A stretch of 64,000 bases of DNA, from the NCBI GenBank assembly GCA_034766995.1, contig CM068315.1, forward strand, positions 13,510,510 through 13,574,509. The letters are read 5' to 3'. Positions within the stretch are counted from its first letter, which is position 1. Each line of letters begins with the position of its first letter. The notes beneath the pieces were generated by a model that saw nothing but the letters and a program-made list of their open reading frames with translations, searched no databases and was not told the origin of the DNA. The stretch comes from Acanthacorydalis orientalis. Taxonomy: Eukaryota > Arthropoda > Insecta > Megaloptera > Corydalidae. Position numbers and translations under genes: made by a program. This document shows, piece after piece, positions 12,200 to 22,980 of the stretch.

Positions 12200-12793
12200 C
12201 GGTCGAAAGGCCTCGCTACGGGGACATCACACTTATGCTATAGAAAACGAAAGGCCCCAATACGGGGACATGTAAAGAATTTAGTTTTCATTTCATTTAC
12301 TTATCATTTCTGTAGGCTTTTTTTTTATCAAATATTTCAACTTATTACATTAGATAGTTGATCATGCACTGACAAGAAATATTTACAGCTATATAACGTT
12401 TTAAGACGCGAATATTATGGCATTTGCACAACAGTTTCGTCGCAATGATATTTAATGTAGTTTTGTTATTTAGAAGGATACAACTTGTAAATATTATATA
12501 TTTGTGATTTCCAAATTTCGAGTATTTTTAATATTACAAGTGTTTACTTTTATAAAATAAAAACTCAATCAAATTTTCAAATTATAAATCATGGAGGAAA
12601 TACATAAAGACATTGATTATGAAATGAACAGCAGTAAAGATGAGTGAATGTCATGATAAATATTTTGAATTTATATCTAAATAAACCAGTTTAAATGTGT
12701 TATTTAAGTTTTCATTCTTATAAAAATTTTATAAGTTTTCACTTAATTTTCTACTGTCTTATGGGTTAGTATTACAAAAAAATCTCTCGATCG
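12200..12793. mobile_element. TTAA-flanked non-autonomous element (piggyBac-like?)
   Basis: TTAA at 12196-12199 and TTAA at 12794-12797 flank a 594 bp segment with imperfect terminal repeats: CGGTCGAAAG on the left and, complementing the right end, CGATCGAGAG. Just inside the left end a motif (CGAAAGGCC..., then TACGGGGACAT) occurs twice in direct orientation at about 12203 and 12249. A short open frame at 12592 (MEEIHKDIDYEMNSSKDE, then stop) is acidic and could be a relic of a piggyBac transposase start. That last point is inference. Confidence 0.6.
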
Positions 12794-13269
12794 TTAAGGG
12801 TTAAATATGATGTAGTACAACATATTGATTTATAATCATTAGACGAATAATTATTCATCTAATTCTTTCAATTATAATTGAAGGTGTTTTAATCATTGAT
12901 GATGGGGAATGAAAATGGTTAATGTGCTACTTTTAGAGTATATCGGGGGAGCTGCGTTGCGGGGAGGTGATCTAGATGAAAAAAAATGTTTTATGGAAAC
13001 TTTAGGATGGATTTTTTTATATATATAGAAAGAAATCATACTAGAGTTACATACAGTTTTGAAAACTAAACTTGTTTATATTTAAACACAATATATTATA
13101 TTTAAACACACCAAAAGAACTATTTTACTGCAATAACACACTTTTTGAAACCCTTTTATTATTGTCTATATACATTATTCGTTCGGATTTTACCAATACA
13201 TATTTTTGGAATTGTTGGAAATGATTTACACAACCAATTTTTGTCCTAGCAAGAGAAAATATGTTTATA

Positions 13270-13270
<1 letters not shown>

Positions 13271-13319
<49 letters not shown>

Positions 13320-13330
13320 TTGTGTGTGGG
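13271..13330. repeat. (AT)n then (TG)n compound microsatellite
   Basis: About 40 bp of alternating A and T followed by a TGTGTGTGTTTGTGTGTGGG tract. Confidence 0.95.
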
Positions 13331-13534
13331 TATATATGTAGGTAGAGAGAACGAGGAAGAGAGAGATATGATTTTGAGAGTTGACACAGTGTATTTAAAA
13401 AACGAGGAGATTGATTAAGATTATACACACTCGCAATTGAATTTAAAAAAGAAGATACTGATCTGTTTTTACTTTATTATCAGGAGAACCTGCAGTAAAC
13501 GTATGCCGTGTGTCAACTAGTTTATACGTATGTG

Positions 13535-13537
<3 letters not shown>

Positions 13538-13580
<43 letters not shown>
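13538..13580. repeat. (AT)n microsatellite
   Basis: About 43 bp of alternating A and T. Confidence 0.95.
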
Positions 13581-13583
<3 letters not shown>

Positions 13584-13719
13584 GTATGTGTAATGACTTG
13601 TATTTATATCGATGTTAAAATAATGTTATATCGATGTTAAGATAATGAGCTAAATTCTAGAATAGAGAACCGTTTCAGTACAAATAATATCCAGTATCAA
13701 TATTTCGTGCACAATATAT

Positions 13720-14085
13720 AATTATGTTCGACAGCGACGCGCTACTTCTGAACAAACTATACGAATAGGTTAAGGCTCTCGTGACACGTGAAGGTCGTTA
13801 ATGTAGGTACTCTTGTCCATCGGTAATGCACCTTTCCAACAGCGGTTTACGAAACAATGGGGTTCGTTTTGAATGTATAATCGATATCGTCGTCATGCCA
13901 ACGCAAACAGTTTGTCTGGAATTATATTCAGTTGTTGATTTTTGTCTTGTCATCGGTGTGTGTGTGTGTATATATATATTCGTGCGTACATATGCAGTGA
14001 ATCCGTTTTAGAAACAAAGCAAATAAAAGTGAACGAAATCGAAACCGTTTAGAGGCTATTTCAGATACGGTTATTTTAAGTGACC
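13720..14085 (+). promoter_or_regulatory. Likely promoter and 5' UTR of CFAP157
   Basis: The sequence from about 13720 is clearly less AT-rich than its surroundings, with several CG dinucleotides (CGACAGCGACGCGC, TCGATATCGTCGTC), and runs into the CFAP157 start codon. No TATA box can be told apart from the AT background, and I cannot place the start site. Because CFAP157 is nested in an intron of the receptor gene, it needs its own promoter here. Confidence 0.4.
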
Positions 14086-15466
14086 ATGCCGCCGAAGAAA
14101 GGTAAGAAAGCGCGCCAGTCTCGCGCCGCGGAAGTCGAAGCTGAACCCAAAGAGGTTTTATTAGAGGTCGATAAGCAATTCTACGAACTACAAATTGCTG
14201 ATTTGAATAGAAAACTAGGAAGGATTCGTTCGAATGCCGATGAGCTCGAAACAAAAAACATTGAACTGCAGAACAATTACGAGAAACTCGATGAAGACCG
14301 TGCTGCTGTAATCGCTTATCTCAAAAGGTCACTCACGGCCAATGCTGAAGAAATCGAAGAGATGGCACAACGCCTCCGGGCGTTACAGGAAGCGCGCGAG
14401 GCCGAACAGAAAGGCCTCGAAGATAGAATAGTGGAACTCGAGAATGAGTACAGAATAATGCACGAATCGCTTACATCCGAAATAAAACTCTTAGCTGGGA
14501 AACTGAACTCACTGGAAGAATTCCGTTTACAACGCGCTGATCTTATGAAAAAGTTCGATGAACAAGAAATAAAAATTGGCGAACAAGAAATGAGACACAA
14601 AAAAGAGATATACGATTCGGAAAGAAAGTTTGTCCTTGATAAAAACACTTTAAAAAAGGACATGGAAGTGCGCCTGTTACAACTCTCGAACGATTTTCAA
14701 AACGCAACCGAGTTGCGTATCGCCGCGACTTCTCAACGAGTATTTAGAGAAAATATCGCAATTAACAACGAAATGGATGAATTGATGAGAACTCAACAAC
14801 GTTTAATGAGAGAGAATGAAGAATTGAAGAGTAAGAACAAAACATTCCGTCAAGAAGCCGAATTGCATGAGAAAGAGAAATTGATTGTGCTCGATAAAAA
14901 TAAAATACAGTTCGATATTATCAACCAGTTGACCAAGAATTATGACTTGGCTGTGCAAAAAGTGAACAACCTCGAGCACGCTGAACAAGAAAATAAAATT
15001 CTCAATAAAGAAAACGTGAAATTCCGGAATGAGATCGAAACGAAAGATGCACGTATACGAGCGCTGAAGCAGCTCTTGCACGCCAGTAAAGTTGACAAAC
15101 GAGATTCGGAACTCGAAGTCAGAGAAGCTAATTACAAAGCTGAACGATTGAAAGATCTGATCTTTGAAGCGATGGTATCTATTAAAATGGCATTGAAGAT
15201 TCAAGAAGCGCCGACGGATGACGAAGCGTTCAATCTGAGCAAACGGGAAGGTTTATTGAAAAGTCTTCTCGATCTTCTCAGTCACGCTGAAGATAAGTTC
15301 GTTCAACGAGTGGAATCAATTGATACTATATCGGTCGACTCCGATAAATACATTATAGGAGATTTGGGGTTGATTGTTCAGCCGAAGAAACCATTAGTAT
15401 TGCATTATTTTAGAAATAAAACAAACAAGGAGACTCAAATATCTCCGAGCGTTGAACAAATGCCAG
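14086..15466 (+). CDS. CFAP157: Cilia- and flagella-associated protein 157, exon 1
   Basis: This exon encodes residues 1-460 of a 535-residue, almost entirely coiled-coil protein. I recognise CFAP157 by the order of conserved blocks: a lysine-rich MPPKKGKK start, FYELQIADLNRKL at 32-44, IAYLKRSL near residue 77, GKLNSLEEFRLQ near 138, an FVLDKNTLKKD stretch near 185, and GDLGLI near 425. These match the vertebrate protein in spacing, and the total length is close to its roughly 520 residues. In mammals CFAP157 is a basal-body/axoneme protein needed for normal sperm flagella. I chose ATG 14086 (context GACC-ATG); a GTG two codons upstream is not needed. The exon ends at CCAG|GTAATC with one base of the split codon. 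The gene lies on the same strand as, and wholly inside, a 12.3 kb intron of the receptor gene. A diverged paralog is at 51637. Confidence 0.9.
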
Positions 15467-15924
15467 GTAATCTTCTTATTTTATATTTCATTAATTATTT
15501 CCTCTTATTTCAAAAAACCATAGAAATAATTCTTTGGAAAAGATATCTATCTAAAATTAATTTGTCGTCAAGACAATTCTGATCCAAATATTCAAAAATC
15601 AGTTATAATTTTTTTCGAGAATAATGTATGTATGTTTTAATTAAAATTCAATCATCTTCGGAACGTCAAGATACAGAAAGAACAAATAGAAAAGAATTTA
15701 AAAAAAAACAGAGAAAACTTGATAAAATTTCTATACACTGAAACACTAAATATGTAATCGCCATCGACATTTATACAAAATAAATTATATTTATTAAACT
15801 GTTAAAATACATTTCTAAATTATTTTATTGATTAGTACTTATATTTTTTAATTTATTATAAATCCGATATATATTGAATCATAAGTCGATCATCTCTTAA
15901 CAATACAATAATTAAAATTTTCAG
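15467..15924 (+). other. CFAP157: CFAP157 intron (458 bp)
   Basis: The intron runs from donor GTAATC to acceptor TAAAATTTTCAG. Reading through it without splicing adds an AT-driven hydrophobic tail of about 40 residues before a stop, which is why splicing is preferred. The joined frame across the intron makes a GGA glycine codon and continues open to 16151. Confidence 0.8.
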
Positions 15925-16151
15925 GAATCGGAAAAATGATTAATTTAGACGAAATGTCAGAGCTTCCTGCAAGTCCAGTATCTTCTTTGACAGGAACAAA
16001 ATTGTCTAAAGGTGCAGAAGAACTCGAAAGCAAAGACTCTAAAGTACAATTTGACACACGTACAAATGATACATTTGTAGAAGAAATGAGCAATATCTCT
16101 GACGAAGAAGTTACTAGTGCTCTTCCTGTTTCTTCTGCAGAACATGTATGA
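15925..16151 (+). CDS. CFAP157: Cilia- and flagella-associated protein 157, exon 2
   Basis: After the split glycine codon the frame reads IGKMINLDEMSELPASPVSS and ends SSAEHV at a TGA (16149-16151). It is a Ser/Thr/Glu-rich, low-complexity C-terminal tail without recognisable domains, like the poorly conserved tails of other CFAP157 proteins. An AATAAA follows within about 30 bp (near 16174) and could serve as the poly(A) signal, giving a very short 3' UTR. The two exons total 1608 bp, exactly 536 codons including the stop. Confidence 0.8.
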
Positions 16152-16159
16152 ATTATTCC

Positions 16160-16680
16160 GATTTTATTTGTCAAATAAAAAGAAAACAAACTCGATGAAC
16201 TGCGAATATTTTTAATCGTTTACATTTGCTATCCTTTTATATGCTCAGGATTATTAATTTCGAGTGTATTATATTAACATACTATTTTTTTAAATATTAA
16301 CGATTAATCTTTTTACCAAATATTTTATTTTATTGTACTATTAATTATTGTTTTGTATGACATTTCTTATATTTTATAAAAAATACACATTATTATTGGC
16401 ATTACGTTAAAAAGAGTAATATAATCAACAATCCATTAATCCATATTTTTAATGTCAGTTATATTTGAAATTCAGAATTGTTACATAATAAATTTCAGAA
16501 TAATAGTTTATATTGCAATATTTCTATCCCTATTTCAGAAATTTCTCAATTATTCAACTTATGTTCAACAGGTGCATTCTTCTATGTTAGCTTACTCTTT
16601 CTTATTAAGATTGTTTTAAAATAAGGAACAATAAACTCAAACTAATCAGGTTTTAATAAATTCATTAATTTGAAGAGTGT
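16160..16680. other. Intronic AT-rich stretch
   Basis: This is the downstream flank of CFAP157. No coding signal, transposase or tandem structure is seen. Confidence 0.5.
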
Positions 16681-16689
16681 AACGTATTT

Positions 16690-17260
16690 TTATAAATTAA
16701 TTTTCCATTTTTTCACAACTCACAAAATATTTTTAATCAAAAATTTTCAATAATTGATTACAGATCATTTTTAATTATTCCTTATGTGGATTTCAAACTG
16801 TGGCGTTATCTTCAGAAAAATAAGGTACAGAAAAATCTTGGTATTCGATCGCTCTGTAAATGATTGTATTGCCTTCAAAATACCCAGAAATATTGAGTTA
16901 TATTAAATTTAGCCACAATGACAGAAATATATTGTATTTAAATCAGTTTTAGTAGATAATAGTAATAACCTTAAATAATACAATACTTTTGTACAAAAGA
17001 TTGTGAAAAACGTGGTAGAGGACAATTATTTTTAAAATGATTGTTTTATCAATTCATTAACAATTATTTTTTTATAACCGAAAAAGTTCAATGAATGATT
17101 AATGATCGTTTTTTATTCTTGATTTGGCGGACTTAAATGAGGATATAATCACTTTCAGAACCAGAAGTTGTAGGAAAATCTCTATACTTATTTTATATCT
17201 AAGCGCTGTAAAAATGATGGTATTGCTTTTTAAATACTCATAAATATTTAGTCACAGGAA
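16690..17260. repeat. Palindromic dispersed repeat, two adjacent copies
   Basis: The first copy (about 16690-16925) runs from CACAACTCACAAAATATTTT through TTCAATAATTGATTA, TTATCTTCAGAAAAATAAGG and the mirrored half, to AATTTAGCCACAATGACAGA. A second copy begins near 17050 and is interrupted by the mariner at 17269. The unit between them (ATCAGTTTTAGTAGATAATA, 16944) recurs after the mariner as ATCAATTTTGGTAGATAACA (18566). This indicates a local tandem duplication older than the mariner insertion. Confidence 0.65.
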
Positions 17261-17268
17261 TAAAACTA

Positions 17269-18550
17269 TTAGGTTGGTGCACAAATAATTGGGGTTTATA
17301 TCATTTTAAGTTTGGTGCCGTTTTGACTAATTACCGTTTTATCTTTTGTTATAGTCATTTGATACATCATTGTAAACAATGAAATTAGCACCACTGATTT
17401 CAGCTTATGTTTATTGTTTTCATTCTTTAGTATTGTTGGATGTAACCTCTTAAATTAGTCACGGAAAAAGCAAATTCTCACTATTTGGTTGTACGTGTTT
17501 AAATTGGGAGGTGAAACAACAAAAACTACTCAAAATATTAAATTTGTTCTTGTCAAAGAGTCAGTTAGTGAACGTACAGCTCAATAGTGGTTACAAGCAG
17601 TTCGTAATGGAAACGAAAGCCTTGATGTTGAGGAGGGTTGTGTATGTCCTGCAGCTATAGACAGTAATGATATAAGAACCATTATTGAAGTGGACCCACG
17701 TAAAACAACTCGAAAAGTAGCAGAAGAACTCAATATTATCATTCAACAGTTGTTCGACATTTGAGCCTATTTGAAAAAAAATATAAGAGCTGGATAAATG
17801 GGTTCCGTACGAACTAAACGAACATTAAGTAATTTTGCGATACGAATTCTGCTCTGCTCTTCTTTTGCGTAACAAAAATAATCCTTTTCTTGATCGTATT
17901 GTTAAATGTTATGAAAAGTGGATTCTCTTCAACAATTAGAAACGTTCATATCAGTGGCTTGATCGAGGAAAAGCATCAAAACAGTTTCATAAACCGAAGC
18001 TTCATGAAAAAATATTATGGTCTTTGTTGGTGGTCGGTAAGTGGAATCATTCACTACAACTTTTTAAGTCTTGGTGACACAATAATAGCAGGAAAATATT
18101 GTCAGGAAATTGAAAAAATGCATGAGAAGTTATATAGTTCACGGCCAGCATTAGTCAATCGAAGAAGACAAATTCTTATTCATGACAACGACTGACCACA
18201 CGTCTCACAAATGACTTTAAAAAAATTAAATGAACTGGGTTATGAAACCTTGCCTCACACACCTTATTTTCCGGACCTGTCTCCGACAGATTATCATTTT
18301 TTTAACATTTGAATAATTTCATACAAGAGAGAGTTTTCAAAGATCAAGCATCAGGACAAAACGTTTTCGAAGAATCTTTAATTCTAGGTCTCCAGAATTC
18401 CCTCTTGTAGGAATAAACAAACATGTTTCTAGTTGGGAGAAATGTGTGCAGGTCCAATGGTTTTCTTTGATTAATAAATATAATTTTAACCGAGATATGC
18501 GTTTTTATACTCCATACATAAAAACCGCAATTATTTTTGCACCAACCTAA
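17269..18550 (+). mobile_element. Full-length mariner (SETMAR/Hsmar1-like), inactive
   Basis: The 1282 bp element has terminal repeats TTAGGTTGGTGCACAAATAA and its complement TTATTTTTGCACCAACCTAA, flanked by TA at 17267-17268 and 18551-18552. Inside, the + strand decodes to a broken mariner transposase. The N-terminal half has ERTAQ then W (with a stop between), NGNESLDVEE, and EVDPRKTTRKVAEELN. The catalytic half has a WWS-like strand (WWSVSGIIHYNF, usually WDxxGxIxxE), then QILIHDNDxPH with a stop in the middle, and YETLPHTPYFPDLSPTDYHF. Three or more stops and frameshifts make it inactive. It sits inside the palindromic repeat array. Confidence 0.9.
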
Positions 18551-18559
18551 TACATTGTA

Positions 18560-19000
18560 CTGAAATCAATTTTGGTAGATAACAATAACAACACTCCTAA
18601 GGAATACAATATCCACAATAAATTGTGAAAACTGTGGCACAGTTTTCACAAGTCACCGATTATTTCAAAAATGAATATTTCTATCAACGCACAAAGTATG
18701 AAAGTATTTTAATGAAAATTGTACAATTAATGATTGTTAATCATTTTAAATTCTTGTTTATTTATATTCAATGACGATTCTAACATTTTCAAATAATAAG
18801 CTACAGAAAAATATACTTATTCATGTGTACCTTAACTCTCTGAAAATGATCTTACTTACGAAATACACACAAATAATAATAAAAAAGTATCAATAATCAA
18901 TTAAAAATTTCTGAAAATCAGGAAAATTAATTTTTTAACTTGCTGAATGAATAAAAAAAATCACGTATGAGGATAAAATTAGCTACCGTACCAGAATATT
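18560..19000. repeat. Palindromic dispersed repeat, copy after the mariner
   Basis: Continues the duplicated unit interrupted by the mariner, with blocks AATGATTGTTAATCATTTTA, TTCAATGACGATTCTAACAT and a mirrored right half ending near TTGCTGAATGAATAAAAAAA. It is more decayed than the copies near 38000. Confidence 0.5.
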
Positions 19001-19239
19001 AATACAGGCAAAAATTATTGACTTTTAATCAGAACAATGTTTTCTTGTTTGTGAGCTGAATGAAATAATATTTTTTTAAATAGGCTGAATAATTAAGAAA
19101 ATTACATAATTTCAGCATGTAAAAAATATAAAAATTGTTTGTTCTTTTATCAAGATATAAATAGAATTCTTAATGGTTTATATTTTTTGGTATATGTATG
19201 TTGTTAGTGTATATTTTTTAATTCATATTCATTTTTATG

Positions 19240-19312
<73 letters not shown>

Positions 19313-20080
19313 ATTAATGTCGCTAATATAATTTGATAAAATTATTCAATTACCGTTCATTCGAATGTTTCATACGGGAAACATCAATTAAATACGAGTT
19401 CAATATCTTTCATATTACCGTTTTTCATTTCGAAATAAAGCGTTCGGGCATTCACGTTAATTAAAAATGTAAAAAATTAATCTTATTGAATTGTAGAAAT
19501 TGTTATCGATTTACAAATTTTCACCAGTTTTATTACTCCAATTAAATTTGTTCTTTCATATATATAAATGAATGTGTGTGTATCTAAAATGAGCTTTAGT
19601 ACGAATTTCCTGTAATCCATCTATATACTTTTTATTTTCGTCTATAAACTGCTATTCCAATTTCCGAGAAGTGAAGTATTATTGAAAAAATAACAAATTG
19701 TTTTCTCTACTATATTGAAAATGAATTTTATTGAGGAAATGTTTGTTTTGAAAATGTCTATTTACACGAGTATACATTCAACGACTGTATAGAATATTTT
19801 TAATGCTTTATTTTCAGTGAGTAAATATGTACACAGTGGACCAAAAGTTAGTTAATCATTGTTAAATAAATTCACTTTATTGATTTTTAAATTTAGACAA
19901 ATTGTTTATAATGAGAGTTTTTTCATGTTCATCATACAATTTGCATCATTTTTATATATTGTCATGAACTAGTTTATGCAGAGTGTCTCAACGGGATGTC
20001 ATTTAGAATTTCGCGCCATTTATTTCTGTGATGACTTTTAACAGCTGAAAATTCACAGATATGATTGTGAAGCATTGAGA
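19000..20080. other. Intronic non-coding stretch
   Basis: Contains a 65 bp AT array (19247-19310). At 19834 there is a TACACAGTGGACCAAAAGTT word that looks like a Tc1/mariner terminus, but I found no partner. No gene is seen. Confidence 0.45.
19247..19310. repeat. (AT)n microsatellite
   Basis: About 64 bp of alternating A and T. Confidence 0.95.
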
Positions 20081-20089
20081 TTTTAGTTA

Positions 20090-21200
20090 TTGAATGTTAC
20101 ACAAATGCACAAAGCATAATTATTGTGAAAACTCGTTAGAAAATTGGAAAAATATCGCTGCTACACTTTGCAAACTGCGTGAACATTTCGGCATACATTA
20201 TCGTCTATTTCGTACCTTAATTGTGAATTTAATCCTAAAATTCGAGTATAATGGTTCGGTTTAAGATGTAAAGACACTTGTAAGTCTTCATAGTGGTTGT
20301 TTCTTGAAAACAGCCCCAGTGAGTGAAAGCGTCACTGACATCCTAACTACCTCAAATTACCATCGTTCAGAGAAAATGGACAATTCAAGAAGTGCTCTAC
20401 AGTGAATCTGAACATACTATCTGAACTTGCATACTTACAAGATTCAATTGACATAAGAATTTAAGCCAGCTGACCATACTCAGCGTCTTGCATTTGTCAA
20501 GTGTGTGTTAAAGAACCAACAAATTGATATTGAATTTTCAAAGAAAATCATTTTCAGCGAAAAAGTGCATTTTGAAATTAATGGCTACATCAACAGACAA
20601 AACTGTCGAATTTGTGGCTTCTGAAAATCCACATTTTATACTACAACAACCAATGCATCCTTCACGAGTCATTGTTTGGTGCGAATTTTGGGCTGGTGGT
20701 GTGATTGGACCATACTATTTTAAAAATGTTCCTGGAGTTAACTATCAATTGTATTCGTTATCGTGACATGTTAACAAACTTTTTTTTGGAATGAATTGGA
20801 CGGTATAGATCTGGAAGCTATGTGGTTTCAGTGAGACGGCGCAACCTGTCACACAAAGAGAAACACAATGCTGTTACAGCACACAAAGTTTCTGGAACGT
20901 GTCATCTCTCGTTTTTGCAACCAAAATTGACTACCAAGATCGTCCAATATCACACCGTTGGACTCTTTCTCTGAGGTTTGAAGAAAAGAAAAGTTTATGC
21001 CAATAATCCACAACTGGTTCTATAAGTGGAAAACAAGACTAGACATATTATTTGCAGAATAGATCCACAGTTATGAGAGAAATTGCGCTGAAAGAGTGAA
21101 AGTATGCAAACATAGTCGTGGCGGACATTACCCAGATATTGTATTTCATGTTTGATGTCAATGCTCATACTTTAAGTTCAAATAAAAAAATGTGTGTATG
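20090..21200 (+). pseudogene. Decayed Tc1/mariner-superfamily transposase
   Basis: The best-preserved part (20530-20765) reads FSAKKCILKLMATSTDKTVE, then ENPHFI, MHPSRVIVWCEFWAGGVIGP and YYFKN. This is the pattern of a large insect transposase family with FSDEAHFxLNGYVNKQN, MHPxxVTVWCxLWAGGIIGPYFF and WFQQDGATCHT motifs. The last is present at about 20822 with a stop in place of the second Gln (WFQ*DGATCHT). The first catalytic Asp region is eroded (FSAKK for FSDEA). Weak matches to the C-terminal tail continue to about 21150. Upstream, 20090-20520 holds only scattered matches with many stops. I could not place terminal repeats, so the limits are approximate. Confidence 0.75.
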
Positions 21201-21475
21201 AAAAGCCACGCGATAGAAGTGAATCTTCTGTGTAATGGGTATAAGAATATAAGAAGGTATAATAGTAAGGTATTATTATTAATTTTTATGAAGAACTATT
21301 TTCTGTTTAATGAAAATATTTTTTTCTAAATTCCTTATGAGTATTTTTACGTTGACTGAAATTATTGTACAGAATATTGAGTTCACTTGTATTTATCATC
21401 GGCTGATTGTTAATAGTTCCTGGTATTGTGAATCTTTTATAATTATTTGAATATGCAGTTTGAGCACCACTGTCA
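21185..21475 (-). repeat. Unclassified dispersed repeat, minus copy
   Basis: This is the reverse complement of 11900-12185. Shared blocks include TATAAGAATATAAGA, GAACTATTTTCTGTTTAATG, TTATTGTACAGAATATTGAG and ATCATCGGCTGATTG. By eye the identity is high in blocks with small indels. It directly follows the mariner-like remnant, so it may have inserted into it or be its neighbour by chance. Confidence 0.7.
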
Positions 21476-21739
21476 ACAGCTGTTTTTGTCTTTAACTTGA
21501 ATTACTTCATTCACGAATGCCTTCATTATTGATTTATGCAGTCTGATAATAAATCTGTTCATTAAAATTTGATTATTTTAAATATGTTATCTTGGTCATC
21601 CCGATATCAATCATTCACTTACTGCTCCTCTTTTCCTCGAATTTTTTATTTCATCTATATTTTTTTGATAATCTTTTGATTAGTTTAACTTTTTAAAATA
21701 TCATAAAGTAGCTTTAGAAATGTGACTGAATTGACTTAC

Positions 21740-22400
21740 TTCAATATATTTTTTACTAGCCCAATAAACCATATTTTTTCCTATACAAAAATGTTCAATA
21801 CTTGGTAATTTTTAATTATTGCTCATACGGACATATAGGGTGATTCAATTTAGACTTCCACATGGAAGTATTCAAAAGTAGCGCAAGGGTTAAGAAAAGT
21901 TATGTTATTTTTGATTTATTATTTTAGTCCAATTAAATACTAAAATACAATTGAACTAAAATACGAAATGGGGGGTAACATTTTGTTTTAATTTTTACCT
22001 TTTTGTTAATACTTTCGCTTGGAAACCTAAGTTAAATCCCTATAAATAACCCATAATTTTCCTCAGAGCACCAAGGTACAGAAAAATCTCTTCTCTAAGC
22101 ATTCTGAGGATAATAGGATCGTTATCGAAATACACATAAGTGAGAATTAAAAAAGCTCAATAATCATTTGTTGGAACATTTTTAATTAGAAAAAGTAGTG
22201 TGGTTTGTAAGTTGAGAAAAAAGTCGATAGTAATAACATCATCTTAAGTTTTAGAAAAATCTCTTTTCTAAGCGTTCCGAAGATAATAGAATCGTTAACG
22301 AAATGCGCATAATTTGTAATAAAAAATGATCAATAATCATTTATTGAATTCAATTTTTGATTAAAAATTTTTATAGTTTTTAAGGTGAATGAAAGTTCGA
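21740..22400. repeat. Palindromic dispersed repeat, two copies, one split by a MITE
   Basis: The left arm (about 21745-21836, GTTCAATACTTGGTAATTTT then GCTCATACGGACAT) is broken at a TA by the MITE at 21838-22040, and resumes with CTTCAGAGCACC-like sequence (TCCTCAGAGCACCAAGGTAC at about 22061). The mirrored half ends near 22215. A second right half follows at about 22250-22390, so the region is a partial tandem duplication. Confidence 0.6.
21838..22040. mobile_element. MITE, about 203 bp, GGGTGATTCAATTT family, copy 1
   Basis: It starts GGGTGATTCAATTTAGACTT and ends GGAAACCTAAGTTAAATCCC, which are imperfect inverted repeats, with TA on both sides. Relatives with the same termini and the same internal block (GCGCAAGGGTTAAGAAAAGT) are at 30990-31178 and 36805-36992. 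It is inserted inside a copy of the palindromic repeat. It has no coding capacity; TA targeting suggests mobilisation by a Tc1/mariner transposase. Confidence 0.8.
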
Positions 22401-22980
22401 CAACGATACTACCATCCTCAAAGAGTTATTTTTCACAGAAAATTTTCCGTAACTATTTATCTAATTGTCATTTTCTTAATTATTTTGCTGTTTTCTTTTT
22501 TTTTAAAAAAAAAAAAACATTTTAATTTAGTCATTTTAAATTTATATTCACAACTTCGTTCTCCGAAATGTTGAATTAAAAACTATAATGATATAATTTA
22601 TAGTTTTTTTTATCATAAAAAAGACATTGCAGTCAAATCAGTAAAATATGATTGAAGCTTAAAATATTCTCATTGAAATATTTGTAACTGTATTAAAGTA
22701 TATGAATACTTTTTTGTATAAAATCATAGCAATATGTAAAATGTAACCGACAACACTAATTATAATTCATGTTTGATTCTCCTTTCACAGTAGAAAAACG
22801 CTTAAAACCGCACAAAGACTACTTTATGACGCGAACGTACCGACCATAATTGTTTATACAACACAAACCAATGAGTCCGTTACAAAAAAAATATGAAATT
22901 AAAATCCGAATCACGATCCTCATTTACATAATATCGTCGTAATCTAGAGGGTTCTAATTAAATCGCGTATTTTTATTCAG
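22400..22980. other. Intronic stretch upstream of the second TSP1 exon
   Basis: No separate gene is seen. The last 200 bp become less AT-rich (CGCGAACGTACCGACC at about 22830) and end in the acceptor TTTTTATTCAG at 22970-22980. Confidence 0.5.

Larger units (their letters stand above)
12800..13700. other. Intronic stretch with AT arrays, no gene seen
   Basis: The stretch contains two microsatellite blocks (13271-13330, AT then TG; 13538-13580, AT) and a direct repeat ATATCGATGTTAA.ATAATG at about 13603 and 13630. No coding signal is seen. Confidence 0.55.

Noticed and set aside
14316..15204. Minus-strand frames of 115 and 133 codons
   Set aside because: Antisense shadows of the CFAP157 coiled coil.
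15467..15582. CFAP157 ending at 15582 with a hydrophobic tail
   Set aside because: A good donor at 15467, an acceptor at 15924 and a matching phase give a more family-like end; the hydrophobic tail is AT-rich intron.
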